From: an uncultured Bacteroidia bacterium
GTDB taxonomy: Bacteria > Bacteroidota > Bacteroidia > Bacteroidales > F082
Direction: 5' to 3'
Assembly: GCA_902802535.1 (NCBI GenBank)
Contig: CADCML010000009.1
Coordinates: 1 to 48,753, forward strand
Length of the DNA stretch: 48,753 nucleotides
This document shows, piece after piece, positions 1 to 7,115 of the stretch. The position numbers and the translations under genes were made by a program. Under the pieces are notes generated by a model, which had not been told where the DNA came from, did not search any database, and saw only the letters and a program-made list of their open reading frames with translations. Within the stretch, counting starts at the first letter, position 1, and the number at the start of each line of letters is the position of its first letter.

Positions 1-103
1 ATGATGGATATTGTCATATTCGTTTTTTGTTTGCCCCGAAGCTACGCTTTGCTTGCATCGGGTTGTTTTTGTTTCGCCCTTTCAGGGCTTTGTTACACGT
101 TCA
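1..103. repeat. Non-coding region 3' of thyA with two small palindromes
   Basis: No gene is supported here. Two inverted repeats are visible: CCCGA (35-39) with TCGGG (58-62), and GCCCT (76-80) with AGGGC (84-88) around a 3-nt loop. They may act as an mRNA 3' end for thyA, but neither strand has a convincing U-tract directly after the hairpin in the thyA direction. The element could equally be a dispersed REP-like palindrome. Its function is not established. Confidence 0.3.
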
Positions 104-931
104 TCAAATCGAAACCTCTCCCTTGATGGTAGGCCACGGGTCGTAATTTTCAAGGGTGAAATCCTCATATTTGAAACCGAAAATATCCTTGACTACAGGA
201 TTGATTCTCATTGTAGGCAACGGGCGCGGTGTTCGCGACAGTTGCAACTTCACTTGCTCAATGAGATTGTTGTAAATGTGGACATCACCAAAAGTATGGA
301 TGAAATCGCCGACTTCAAGGCTGCACACTTGCGCCATCATCATCGTAAGCAAAGCATACGAAGCGATGTTGAACGGCACGCCGAGAAACACATCCGCACT
401 GCGTTGGTAAAGCTGGCACGAGAGTTTGCCATCGGCCACATAGAATTGGAAGAAGGCATGGCAAGGAGGAAGCGCGGCCTTTCCAGCAGCAACATTAGCG
501 GCAAAATCCTTTTCATGCTCATCAGGAAGAACGCTTGGATTCCAAGCGGTTACAATATGCCGGCGGCTGTTCGGGTTCGTCTTGATGCTTTCCACTACCT
601 GCTTGATTTGGTCGATGCCCTCGTTGTTCCAGTTGCGCCATTGGGCACCGTAAACGGGACCGAGGTCGCCGTTTGGGTCGGCCCATTCGTCCCAAATCGA
701 AACTTTGTGGTCGTGCAAAAACTTGATGTTGGTGTCGCCGCTGAGCAGCCACAGCAGCTCATAGATGATGCTCTTCAAATGCACCTTCTTCGTCGTGACC
801 AAAGGGAAACCCTCGGCAAGGTCGAACCGCATCTGGTAGCCGAACACGCTGATGGTGCCCGTTCCTGTGCGGTCGCCTTTTTGGTGGCCGTGGTCGAGGA
901 TGTATTGTAGTAGGTCTAAGTATTGTTTCAT
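104..931 (-). CDS. thyA: Thymidylate synthase
   Basis: This enzyme methylates dUMP to dTMP using 5,10-methylene-tetrahydrofolate and is the cytosolic de novo source of thymidine nucleotides. The 275-residue product matches the ThyA family end to end. Visible features are the N-terminal DRTGTGT phosphate-loop motif (about residues 20-26), the [11 protein letters not shown] segment (91-101), and the active-site LPPCH with nucleophile Cys157. The C-terminus has IKGEVSI where E. coli has the same role in closing the active site. It is slightly longer than the 264-residue E. coli protein because of extra residues before the catalytic Cys. A TATTTTTG promoter element sits 20 nt upstream of the start on the minus strand. 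The nearby nucleoside transporter on the same strand suggests a nucleotide-supply neighbourhood, now split by the cassette at 1.0-1.9 kb. Confidence 0.97.
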   Translation of the reverse strand: MKQYLDLLQYILDHGHQKGDRTGTGTISVFGYQMRFDLAEGFPLVTTKKVHLKSIIYELLWLLSGDTNIKFLHDHKVSIWDEWADPNGDLGPVYGAQWRNWNNEGIDQIKQVVESIKTNPNSRRHIVTAWNPSVLPDEHEKDFAANVAAGKAALPPCHAFFQFYVADGKLSCQLYQRSADVFLGVPFNIASYALLTMMMAQVCSLEVGDFIHTFGDVHIYNNLIEQVKLQLSRTPRPLPTMRINPVVKDIFGFKYEDFTLENYDPWPTIKGEVSI

Positions 932-950
932 TATTGGTGGTTTTATGGCG

Positions 951-958
951 CAAAAATA
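951..958 (-). promoter_or_regulatory. Promoter -7 element for thyA
   Basis: The minus strand reads TATTTTTG, a full match to the Bacteroidetes TAnnTTTG element. The expected transcript start lies about 13 nt before the thyA ATG. No clear -33 box was seen. Confidence 0.65.
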
Positions 959-999
959 CGGGATTTTCCTGAAAATTGGTTTGATTTGAAAAATATGTG

Positions 1000-1007
1000 T
1001 AATTTTG
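1000..1007 (+). promoter_or_regulatory. Promoter -7 element for the DUF3791-DUF3990 cassette
   Basis: TAATTTTG matches the TAnnTTTG consensus, with TTTG at 980-983 as a possible -33 box (16-nt spacing). It is divergent from the thyA promoter. The predicted transcript start is only a few bases before the ATG at 1019 and about 17 nt before the ATG at 1031. Confidence 0.6.
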
Positions 1008-1018
1008 CAATGAATTAG

Positions 1019-1252
1019 ATGTTTCGTGTTATGTCACAGAAATTGCTTTGGAAAATACAGTATATCAATCTTTGCATCAATGAGTTTGCGAGGAAATATC
1101 GGCTTACACTCCAGATGGCATACAATTATCTCAATGCCTACAAGGGACTTTCGTTCCTTGATGAATGTTATGAGGCGGAACATACTGATTCATTGATGAA
1201 TACGATGGATAATCTCAAAATGATTTGTGGTCGCAACGGAGGTTCGCTATGA
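1019..1252 (+). CDS. DUF3791 domain protein, possible antitoxin-like partner
   Basis: This is a 77-residue cytosolic protein of the DUF3791 type; no biochemical function is firmly established for the family. Family-typical features are an aromatic N-terminal helix (residues about 8-20), a [14 protein letters not shown] segment near residues 45-58, and the closing ICGRNGG. A second in-frame ATG at 1031 (MSQKLLW) is an equally good start and would give 73 residues. The stop overlaps the next gene's ATG as ATGA (1249-1252), implying translational coupling. DUF3791 genes are commonly found next to DUF3990 genes, as here, which suggests a two-component module such as a toxin-antitoxin pair. That role is inference. 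The cassette reads more A+T-rich than its neighbours, consistent with acquisition. Confidence 0.8.
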   Translation: MFRVMSQKLLWKIQYINLCINEFARKYRLTLQMAYNYLNAYKGLSFLDECYEAEHTDSLMNTMDNLKMICGRNGGSL

Positions 1253-1713
1253 TTTTGTTCCACGGCTCGAATACATATTTTGAAACGATACACCTTTCCA
1301 AATGCCTGCCTTACAAGGACTTCGGGAAAGGTTTTTATCTTACTTTGTCGAAAAGAGATGCGTTTGAACGTGCCAAGGACAAGTGCAACAAGGAAGGAAC
1401 GGGAGTGCCTACAGTTCTGGCTTTCAAATGGGATGAGAATCAAAAGGGATTGAATATCAAACGGTTTGAAAGAATGGATGAGGAGTGGGCTAATTTCATA
1501 GTGTCGAACCGCAGCCGTAAGAAAAAGCAGCATTGCGATTATGATATTGTTATTGGCCCGGTTGCCGATGATGGTGTGATTCTTTCCATCCAACTCTTTG
1601 AAGCACAGGTAATTGACATGGATACTTTGCTGGCAAAGCTGAAGTATGTCCGTCTTACAATACAATATTGTTTCCTCACGCAAAAGGCGATAGACACTTT
1701 GATTAAGGTATGA
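1249..1713 (+). CDS. DUF3990 domain protein (ADP-ribosyltransferase-like)
   Basis: This is a 154-residue protein of the DUF3990 family, which has been related to the ADP-ribosyltransferase fold. The N-terminal ILFHGSN resembles the HGS-type NAD-binding strand, KDFGKGFYLT (residues about 25-34) is the second family hallmark, and YDIVIGPVADDG (about 100-111) is a third. The start at 1249 is preferred over the in-frame ATG at 1225 because it forms an ATGA overlap with the preceding stop and places FHGS at the N-terminus, as is usual for the family. The downstream gene also begins in an ATGA overlap (1710-1713). A toxin-like modifying enzyme is the most economical reading, but activity and target are unknown. 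Confidence 0.8.
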   Translation: MILFHGSNTYFETIHLSKCLPYKDFGKGFYLTLSKRDAFERAKDKCNKEGTGVPTVLAFKWDENQKGLNIKRFERMDEEWANFIVSNRSRKKKQHCDYDIVIGPVADDGVILSIQLFEAQVIDMDTLLAKLKYVRLTIQYCFLTQKAIDTLIKV

Positions 1714-1925
1714 AAAAGAAGGAATTCGATTATATTGTCCAGTTTGTCACTGATGGCTTGATAGGCTTTCTTATGGAGGACTATAAGTTGCCTATTCTTG
1801 AAGCCTTTGACAAAGTGTATCGGTCTGACACATTGCGCAAGTTACAAGACAAATCGACGGGCTTGTATCTTCGCAGTGCGGCTTACACATACGAATATTT
1901 GAAAAAGGAACTTCAATTGCCTTAA
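1710..1925 (+). CDS. Small protein of the DUF3791/DUF3990 cassette
   Basis: This 71-residue product is predicted to be mostly helical, with no signal peptide or membrane segment. It begins inside the DUF3990 stop codon (ATGA) and is followed by a bidirectional terminator, so it closes a three-gene transcript. A conserved-looking core, DKSTGLYLRSAAYTYEYLKK (residues 47-66), resembles small proteins I associate with such cassettes, but I cannot assign it to a named family with confidence. By position and size it could be the antidote or an accessory subunit of the DUF3990 enzyme. This is inference from gene order only. Confidence 0.65.
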   Translation: MKKKEFDYIVQFVTDGLIGFLMEDYKLPILEAFDKVYRSDTLRKLQDKSTGLYLRSAAYTYEYLKKELQLP

Positions 1926-1945
1926 CCTTTGGTTCAATTCAAAAC

Positions 1946-1984
1946 AAAAACCCTGCCGAAAGCAAAGCTATCAGTAGGGTTTTT
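1946..1984. terminator. Bidirectional terminator
   Basis: AAAAACCCT (1946-1954) pairs with AGGGTTTTT (1976-1984). The A/T flanks provide a U-tract on either strand. It separates the convergent cassette (ends 1925) and nucleoside transporter (ends 2003). Confidence 0.75.
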
Positions 1985-2002
1985 CGTTTATATTTCAATG
2001 GT

Positions 2003-3283
2003 TTACTGCTTCTCGGGCGTATGCTTGTACTTAAACAAAATCGCAAACAAAATCCCTATAACCAAAGCAAAGGCTGCAAACACATACCAGGCCGTTGTCC
2101 AGCCACCCATTACGTTGAAATTCGGGTCGGCGGCGGCAGGATGGAACACAAGGTGGTTCACCACAGCTTGGGCGCAGAATGAACCGATGGTTGCACCAAA
2201 GCCGTTGGTCATCATCATAAACACGCCTTGGGCGCTGCTACGAATGCTGGGGTCGGTGTTTTGGTCCACGAAAAGCGAGCCGCTGATGTTGAAAAAGTCG
2301 AAAGCCACGCCATAGACAATCATGGAGAGAATCAGCAGCACAAGGCCAAAGCCCGTCGGGCTGCCCGCACCGAGGAAGAAGAAACGCAAGGCCCATGCAA
2401 CAAAGGCGATGAGCATCACCTTCTTGATGCCGAACTTCTTCAGGAAGAAGGGAATGAGCAGAATGCATAAGGTTTCGGACACCTGCGAGATAGACGACAA
2501 AAACACGTTGTGTTTCACCGCGAAAGCGTTGGCATATTGCGGGTTGGCACCGAAAGCATCAAGGTAGGGAGTGGCGAAGCCGTTGGTCACTTGCAGGCAC
2601 ATGCCCAAAAGGAACGAGAAGATGAAGAACACGCACATCTTCGGGTCCTTGAACAGCGAGAAGGCACGCAAACCAAAAGTATCGACAAACGACTTGCTCT
2701 CCACGTTCTTGTTCACGGGGCAATTGGGCAGGGTGAAAGAATACACGGCAAGAACCAATCCCCAAGCGGCAGAAACGAACAACTGCTGGTAACCGTCTTT
2801 GAATCCCGTGAAGTTGACAATCCACATCGAGAGGATGAAACCGATGGTGCCGAACACACGGATAGGAGGGAAGGCCTTCACGGTGTCGAGGCCAGCTTGG
2901 TTCAAGGCGTTGTAAGACACGGAATTGCCCAAGGCGATGGTCGGCATGAAGAAAGCCACGCTAAGCGCGTAGAAAGGGAACAATTGCCCGAAACTGATGG
3001 CACTGCCGTATTTCATTCCCATGTAGCCCGCCAAAGCCATGAAGATGGCGGCAAAGAAATGGCAGATGCCCAACAGCTTTTGCGCGGGAATCCAACGGTC
3101 GGCGACGATACCCATCAGCGCAGGCATGAACAGGGAAACGATGCCTTGAATGGCGAAGAATCTCCCGATGTTGGCACCCAGGCCGACTTTGCTGAGATAA
3201 ATGCCCAAAGAGCAGAGATAAGCTCCCCACACCGCAAAGATGAGGAAGTTCATCACGATTAAACGAAACTTGATTGCTTTCAT
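2003..3283 (-). CDS. Nucleoside:H+ symporter (MFS, NupG/NHS type)
   Basis: This is a 426-residue inner-membrane protein with about 12 hydrophobic helices, resembling the nucleoside:H+ symporter branch of the major facilitator superfamily (Nuc_H_symport). It would import nucleosides with protons. Family cues are an N-terminal RLIVMNFLIFAVWGAYL helix with no cleavable signal, the MGIVADRW loop after helix 2 (a GxxADR-type MFS motif A), and the central AFPPIRVFGTIGFI segment. It lies 65 nt downstream of the bifunctional nuclease gene on the same strand with no terminator between, so the two are probably co-transcribed. Together with thyA it suits a nucleotide supply and salvage theme. The exact nucleoside preference cannot be read from the sequence. 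Confidence 0.9.
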   Translation of the reverse strand: MKAIKFRLIVMNFLIFAVWGAYLCSLGIYLSKVGLGANIGRFFAIQGIVSLFMPALMGIVADRWIPAQKLLGICHFFAAIFMALAGYMGMKYGSAISFGQLFPFYALSVAFFMPTIALGNSVSYNALNQAGLDTVKAFPPIRVFGTIGFILSMWIVNFTGFKDGYQQLFVSAAWGLVLAVYSFTLPNCPVNKNVESKSFVDTFGLRAFSLFKDPKMCVFFIFSFLLGMCLQVTNGFATPYLDAFGANPQYANAFAVKHNVFLSSISQVSETLCILLIPFFLKKFGIKKVMLIAFVAWALRFFFLGAGSPTGFGLVLLILSMIVYGVAFDFFNISGSLFVDQNTDPSIRSSAQGVFMMMTNGFGATIGSFCAQAVVNHLVFHPAAADPNFNVMGGWTTAWYVFAAFALVIGILFAILFKYKHTPEKQ

Positions 3284-3348
3284 ATTTGTGGATTTAATAA
3301 TTTAAAATTGACTTCGTCGAATGCTTTGCATTTCAAAGATTTAATAGT

Positions 3349-3945
3349 TTAACCTCTCCCTTTGATTTCATCCCGAATTTTAGCGGCCAAACTGTAGTCC
3401 TCGTTTTCAATCGCTTCTTCCAACAGGTCTTCCAGCTCGGGGACGGTCAGCAGGCTGAGGTCGGAGCCCTCGCTCACCTTATTAATATTGAATGGGTTTT
3501 CATCGGGTTCGGGTTCTTGGGAGTGTTCCTCGATGTTCTCCATGATGATGCCAGCCTCTTCCATGACGGTTTCGTAGGCATAGATGCCGCAACCGCAGCG
3601 TACAGCGATGGCGATGGCGTCTGAAGGACGTGCGTCGACCATGGTGAGGTCGTCGCCTTGCTGACAGACGAGCATGGCATAATAGACACCATCGCGGAAC
3701 CGGTTGATGACCACCTCTTTGACTTCCACACCAAATTCTTTGGCGAAACGCAGGAAGAGGTCGTGGGTGAGGGGACGACCGCCCTTTTGCCGGTCGATGC
3801 CCACGGCAATGCTCTCGGCCTCGGCACTGCCGATGACGATGGGCAATTTGCGTTGCGAGTTCTTGTCACCCAAAATCAGCACGTATGCCCCTGTCGACGA
3901 TTCGCTGTACGTCAAGCCGATGATTTCCAAACTGACCTTGTTCAT
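3349..3945 (-). CDS. Bifunctional nuclease family protein with C-terminal UVR motif
   Basis: This 198-residue cytosolic protein has an N-terminal bifunctional nuclease domain (DUF151, residues about 1-135). Cues are LPIVIGSAEAESIA (34-47), RPLTHDLF and the VDARPSDAIAIA segment. A linker rich in Glu and Pro follows, then a C-terminal UvrB/UvrC motif (about 163-196; LEDLLEEAIENEDYSLAAKI is typical). Family members have been reported to cleave DNA and RNA and are common in Bacteroidetes, but the physiological role is unsettled. It heads a likely two-gene transcript with the nucleoside transporter, driven by the TACTTTTG promoter at 4042-4049 with a leader of roughly 90 nt. Confidence 0.92.
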   Translation of the reverse strand: MNKVSLEIIGLTYSESSTGAYVLILGDKNSQRKLPIVIGSAEAESIAVGIDRQKGGRPLTHDLFLRFAKEFGVEVKEVVINRFRDGVYYAMLVCQQGDDLTMVDARPSDAIAIAVRCGCGIYAYETVMEEAGIIMENIEEHSQEPEPDENPFNINKVSEGSDLSLLTVPELEDLLEEAIENEDYSLAAKIRDEIKGRG

Positions 3946-4041
3946 TTCCGTTCGTTTTTCAAAGTTTTCGAAGGCATTGGCTGTTTAAGAAACTGAAAAT
4001 GAATCCCTTGTTTTTTGTAGTAGCCTTTTTCCTTCAATCGT

Positions 4042-4049
4042 CAAAAGTA
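4042..4049 (-). promoter_or_regulatory. Promoter -7 element for bifunctional nuclease-transporter transcript
   Basis: The minus strand reads TACTTTTG, a full TAnnTTTG match. It is about 97 nt before the ATG, leaving a leader of about 90 nt in which I see no strong structure. Confidence 0.6.
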
Positions 4050-4133
4050 GGGACTTTTTCGGAATTGGACAAAAAAAGTTGCATCCATGAAAAAAACTCA
4101 CAAAAAATTTGGTGTATCAATTCATTTTGTCCT

Positions 4134-4141
4134 TATTTTTG
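4134..4141 (+). promoter_or_regulatory. Promoter for membrane pyrophosphatase
   Basis: TATTTTTG is paired with TTTG at 4108-4111 (22-nt spacing), matching the Bacteroidetes -7/-33 arrangement. The leader to the ATG at 4198 is about 50 nt. Confidence 0.7.
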
Positions 4142-4197
4142 TCCCGTCTAAGACAATAACCTTAAGGGCAAATTAAGTCTAACTAAATTATAACCTT

Positions 4198-6417
4198 ATG
4201 AGTAACAGTATTGTTTACATCGTGTTAGCCGCCTCAATCCTGGCGCTGACATTCGCTTTCATCTTCTACAAGCAGATGATGAAAGAAGACGAAGGAACAG
4301 ACCTGATGAAGAAAATCGCTGCGCACGTCCGCAAGGGCGCGATGGCCTACCTGAAACAACAGTACAAGGTAGTGATTATCGTGTTCGCGGTCTTGGCGGC
4401 CATCTTCGGCATCATGGCCTACTTCAAATTGCAGAACGGCATCGTGTGGTTCGCATTCCTCACGGGCGGTTTCTTCTCGGGCTTGGCGGGATTCTTCGGC
4501 ATGAAGACAGCCACCTACGCCTCTGCACGCACGGCCAATGCCGCCCGTAAGTCGCTCAACAGCGGCCTGCAAGTGGCTTTCCGCTCGGGTGCTGTCATGG
4601 GTCTCGTCGTGGTGGGCCTTGCCCTGCTTGATGTTTCCGTGTGGTTCCTTGTGCTGAATGGCACAGGCCTGCTTGAGGCTGTCGGAGCCGAAAACGATCT
4701 CATCACCATTACGACCACTATGCTGACCTTCGGCATGGGTGCTTCCACGCAGGCTTTGTTTGCCCGTGTGGGCGGCGGTATCTACACCAAGGCTGCCGAC
4801 GTCGGTGCTGACCTTGTCGGTAAGACCGAGTACAACATCCCCGAGGACGACCCGCGCAACCCCGCCACCATCGCCGACAATGTTGGTGATAATGTTGGTG
4901 ACGTGGCCGGTATGGGTGCCGACCTTTATGAGTCTTATGCTGGCTCCATCCTCGCTACGATGGCTTTGGGTGCTTCGGCATTTGCCACTGCCGCCGTCGA
5001 AGGTATGCAGTTCAAGGCCGTGCTGGCTCCTATGCTGATTGCCGCTGTGGGCGTGTTGCTCTCCATCATCGGTATCTTCCTCGTGAAGACCAAGGAAAAT
5101 GCTGGCATGAAAGAACTTCTCGGTGCATTGAGCCGTGGCACCAACGCTGCCGCCGTGCTTATCGCCGTGGCTACTTTTGGCATTATGTATTTCCTCTTCG
5201 GTAAGGAAACGGGCGACTTGGCCAACATGTGGTGGCAAACCTCGCTTTCCGTGGTGGTCGGCTTGCTGGCTGGTGTCATCATCGGAAAGGCTACTGAATA
5301 CTACACTTCGCAAAGTTATAAACCCACCCAAAAGGTGGCCGAAAGTTCAAAGACCGGCCCTGCCACGGTGATTATCTCTGGCTTGGGCTTGGGTATGCTT
5401 TCCACGGCCATTCCGGTCGTTACCGTGGGTTTCGCCATCGTTTTAGCTTACCTCTGCGCCAACGGATTCAACATTGAGTTTACGGCTGCCAACCTTTCGA
5501 GAGGTCTTTATGGTATCGGTATTGCCGCCGTGGGTATGCTCTCCACCTTGGGCATCACCTTGGCTACCGACGCTTACGGTCCCATCGCCGACAATGCCGG
5601 TGGCAACGCCGAAATGAGCGGCCTCGAACCCGAAGTGCGCAAGCGCACCGACGCTCTCGATGCTCTTGGCAACACTACCGCTGCCACGGGTAAAGGCTTC
5701 GCCATCGGTTCTGCCGCCCTGACCGCCCTCGCGCTTTTGGCCTCCTATGTTGAGGAAATCAAGATTGCCTTGGTGCGTATCGGACAAGACCTGCCCAACG
5801 GCGTTGAAGCCGCCAAAGCCACTTTGGTTGACTTCATGGAAGCCTACAACGTCAATCTGATGAATCCTGTCGTTCTTGTCGGTGTGTTCATCGGTGCCAT
5901 GATGGCCTTCGTGTTCTGCGGCATGACGATGAATGCCGTGGGTCGTGCGGCCCAGAAGATGGTGGAGGAAGTCCGCCGCCAGTTCAGCACTATCAAGGGC
6001 ATCCTTGAGGGCAAGGCCGAACCCGACTACGAGCGTTGCGTGGCTATCTCCACGAAGGGCGCACAGCAAGAGATGCTGGTGCCTTCCATCCTCGCCATCC
6101 TCGTCCCGATTCTGACGGGTGTCATCTTGGGCGTTCCCGGCGTGCTTGGCCTGCTCATCGGCGGCCTCAGTACGGGCTTCGTTTTGGCTGTGTTCATGGC
6201 CAACTCGGGCGGTGCTTGGGACAATGCCAAGAAGTATGTCGAGGAAGGCAACTTCGGCGGCAAAGGCTCTGAGAACCATAAGGCTACCGTAGTTGGTGAT
6301 ACTGTCGGTGACCCGTTCAAAGACACCAGCGGTCCTTCGCTGAACATCCTCATCAAGCTGATGAGTATGGTGAGCATCGTGATGGCTGGTCTGACTGTTA
6401 CCTGCCACTTGTTGTAA
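4198..6417 (+). CDS. hppA: K+-dependent membrane pyrophosphatase (Na+ and/or H+ pump)
   Basis: This 739-residue integral membrane enzyme couples pyrophosphate hydrolysis to cation export across the inner membrane. The full family length and about 16 hydrophobic segments are present. The substrate site DNVGDNVGDVAGMGADLYE (residues 227-245), a second acidic cluster around ADNAGGNAEMSG, and GDTVGDPFKDTSGPS near the C-terminus are all intact. In the signature GNTTAATGKG, Ala495 and Gly498 occupy the positions where K+-independent enzymes carry Lys and Thr, so this one belongs to the K+-dependent group. That group includes Na+ pumps and the dual Na+/H+ pumps described from Bacteroides; which ion it moves cannot be settled by eye. 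It is monocistronic, with its own promoter and a strong terminator. Confidence 0.96.
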   Translation: MSNSIVYIVLAASILALTFAFIFYKQMMKEDEGTDLMKKIAAHVRKGAMAYLKQQYKVVIIVFAVLAAIFGIMAYFKLQNGIVWFAFLTGGFFSGLAGFFGMKTATYASARTANAARKSLNSGLQVAFRSGAVMGLVVVGLALLDVSVWFLVLNGTGLLEAVGAENDLITITTTMLTFGMGASTQALFARVGGGIYTKAADVGADLVGKTEYNIPEDDPRNPATIADNVGDNVGDVAGMGADLYESYAGSILATMALGASAFATAAVEGMQFKAVLAPMLIAAVGVLLSIIGIFLVKTKENAGMKELLGALSRGTNAAAVLIAVATFGIMYFLFGKETGDLANMWWQTSLSVVVGLLAGVIIGKATEYYTSQSYKPTQKVAESSKTGPATVIISGLGLGMLSTAIPVVTVGFAIVLAYLCANGFNIEFTAANLSRGLYGIGIAAVGMLSTLGITLATDAYGPIADNAGGNAEMSGLEPEVRKRTDALDALGNTTAATGKGFAIGSAALTALALLASYVEEIKIALVRIGQDLPNGVEAAKATLVDFMEAYNVNLMNPVVLVGVFIGAMMAFVFCGMTMNAVGRAAQKMVEEVRRQFSTIKGILEGKAEPDYERCVAISTKGAQQEMLVPSILAILVPILTGVILGVPGVLGLLIGGLSTGFVLAVFMANSGGAWDNAKKYVEEGNFGGKGSENHKATVVGDTVGDPFKDTSGPSLNILIKLMSMVSIVMAGLTVTCHLL

Positions 6418-6436
6418 AAGCTTGTGTTTAGGAATG

Positions 6437-6475
6437 AAAAAAAATTCTCCGAGAGTTTTCTCGGAGAATTTTTTT
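6437..6475 (+). terminator. Strong intrinsic terminator after hppA
   Basis: ATTCTCCGAGA (6444-6454) pairs perfectly with TCTCGGAGAAT (6459-6469) around a GTTT loop, flanked by A7 and T6 runs. Confidence 0.9.
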
Positions 6476-6521
6476 GGCACACTTTTTGAAAAGGAGAAAA
6501 ATTGTTTCAAAATTTGGAAGT

Positions 6522-6555
6522 TTTGAGCAACGAACAACAATAATTACTAATTTTG
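6522..6555 (+). promoter_or_regulatory. Promoter for the DUF1573 gene
   Basis: TTTG at 6522-6525 and TAATTTTG at 6548-6555 are spaced by 22 nt. The predicted start is about 18 nt upstream of the ATG at 6580. Confidence 0.7.
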
Positions 6556-6579
6556 CCACAATTTTAAAACCATAACAAA

Positions 6580-7038
6580 ATGAAGAAAGTCATTTATCTG
6601 CTTGGCATCATGCTCCTTTTCGCTGGAGTGGCCAAGGCGCAAGACAGCAAACCGGCCATCGGGCCTGAAATCGAATTTGAAAAAGTCGTTCACGATTATG
6701 GCGAAATCCCTTTCAACGGCAACGGCGAATGTGAGTTCCGCTTCACCAACACGGGCAACGAGCCCCTGCTTATCCAGAAGCCCAAGTCGAGCTGCGGCTG
6801 CACCATCCCCTCATGGCCCAACGAGCCTATTCTCCCTGGCGAGTCGGATGTCATCAAGGTGACGTATCGCACCAACCGTGCAGGCAACATCAACAAGACT
6901 GTGACCGTGACCTCAAATGCCCTCAAGAACTCAAACGTTGTGCTGCGCATCAAGGGCCGCGTGCTCGATCAACCTACTGAGGCCATGCCTGAGAAAAAGA
7001 ACGATTTCGGCACGGGTTCACCCGTCAACAACAAATAA
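6580..7038 (+). CDS. DUF1573 domain exported protein
   Basis: This 152-residue protein has a clear signal peptide (MKKVIYLLGIMLLFAGVAKA, cleavage after residue 20). The mature part is a single DUF1573 immunoglobulin-like domain. Family cues are FEKVVHDYGEIP (about 33-44), FRFTNTGNEPL, the SSCGCT motif (about 71-76) and YRTNRAGNINKTVTV. DUF1573 proteins are abundant in Bacteroidetes and have no defined biochemical role; periplasmic or surface exposure is expected. The gene has its own promoter and is followed by a terminator hairpin at 7063-7097. Confidence 0.9.
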   Translation: MKKVIYLLGIMLLFAGVAKAQDSKPAIGPEIEFEKVVHDYGEIPFNGNGECEFRFTNTGNEPLLIQKPKSSCGCTIPSWPNEPILPGESDVIKVTYRTNRAGNINKTVTVTSNALKNSNVVLRIKGRVLDQPTEAMPEKKNDFGTGSPVNNK

Positions 7039-7062
7039 TGAATTAAATCAATTAATTATCAT

Positions 7063-7097
7063 AAAAGCCGTCTAATCATTGTGTTAGATGGCTTTTT
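7063..7097 (+). terminator. Terminator after DUF1573 gene, directly upstream of aminotransferase
   Basis: AAAAGCCGTCTAA (7063-7075) pairs with TTAGATGGCTTTT (7084-7096, one G-U pair), followed by T residues. It ends 19 nt before the next start codon. Confidence 0.75.
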
Positions 7098-7115
7098 ACA
7101 CAAAATCAAAACCCT

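Noticed and set aside
11-910. Long open frame antisense to thyA
   Set aside because: It mirrors thyA throughout and has no family features; thyA is certain.
4234-6540. Long open frames antisense to the membrane pyrophosphatase (two of 365 codons)
   Set aside because: They are His/Asp/Glu-rich shadow frames produced by the codon bias of hppA, with no family resemblance, no promoter and no plausible start context.
7063-7097. Riboswitch controlling the aminotransferase
   Set aside because: Only a single hairpin with a U-tract is present; there is no room for an aptamer between the stop codon and the hairpin.
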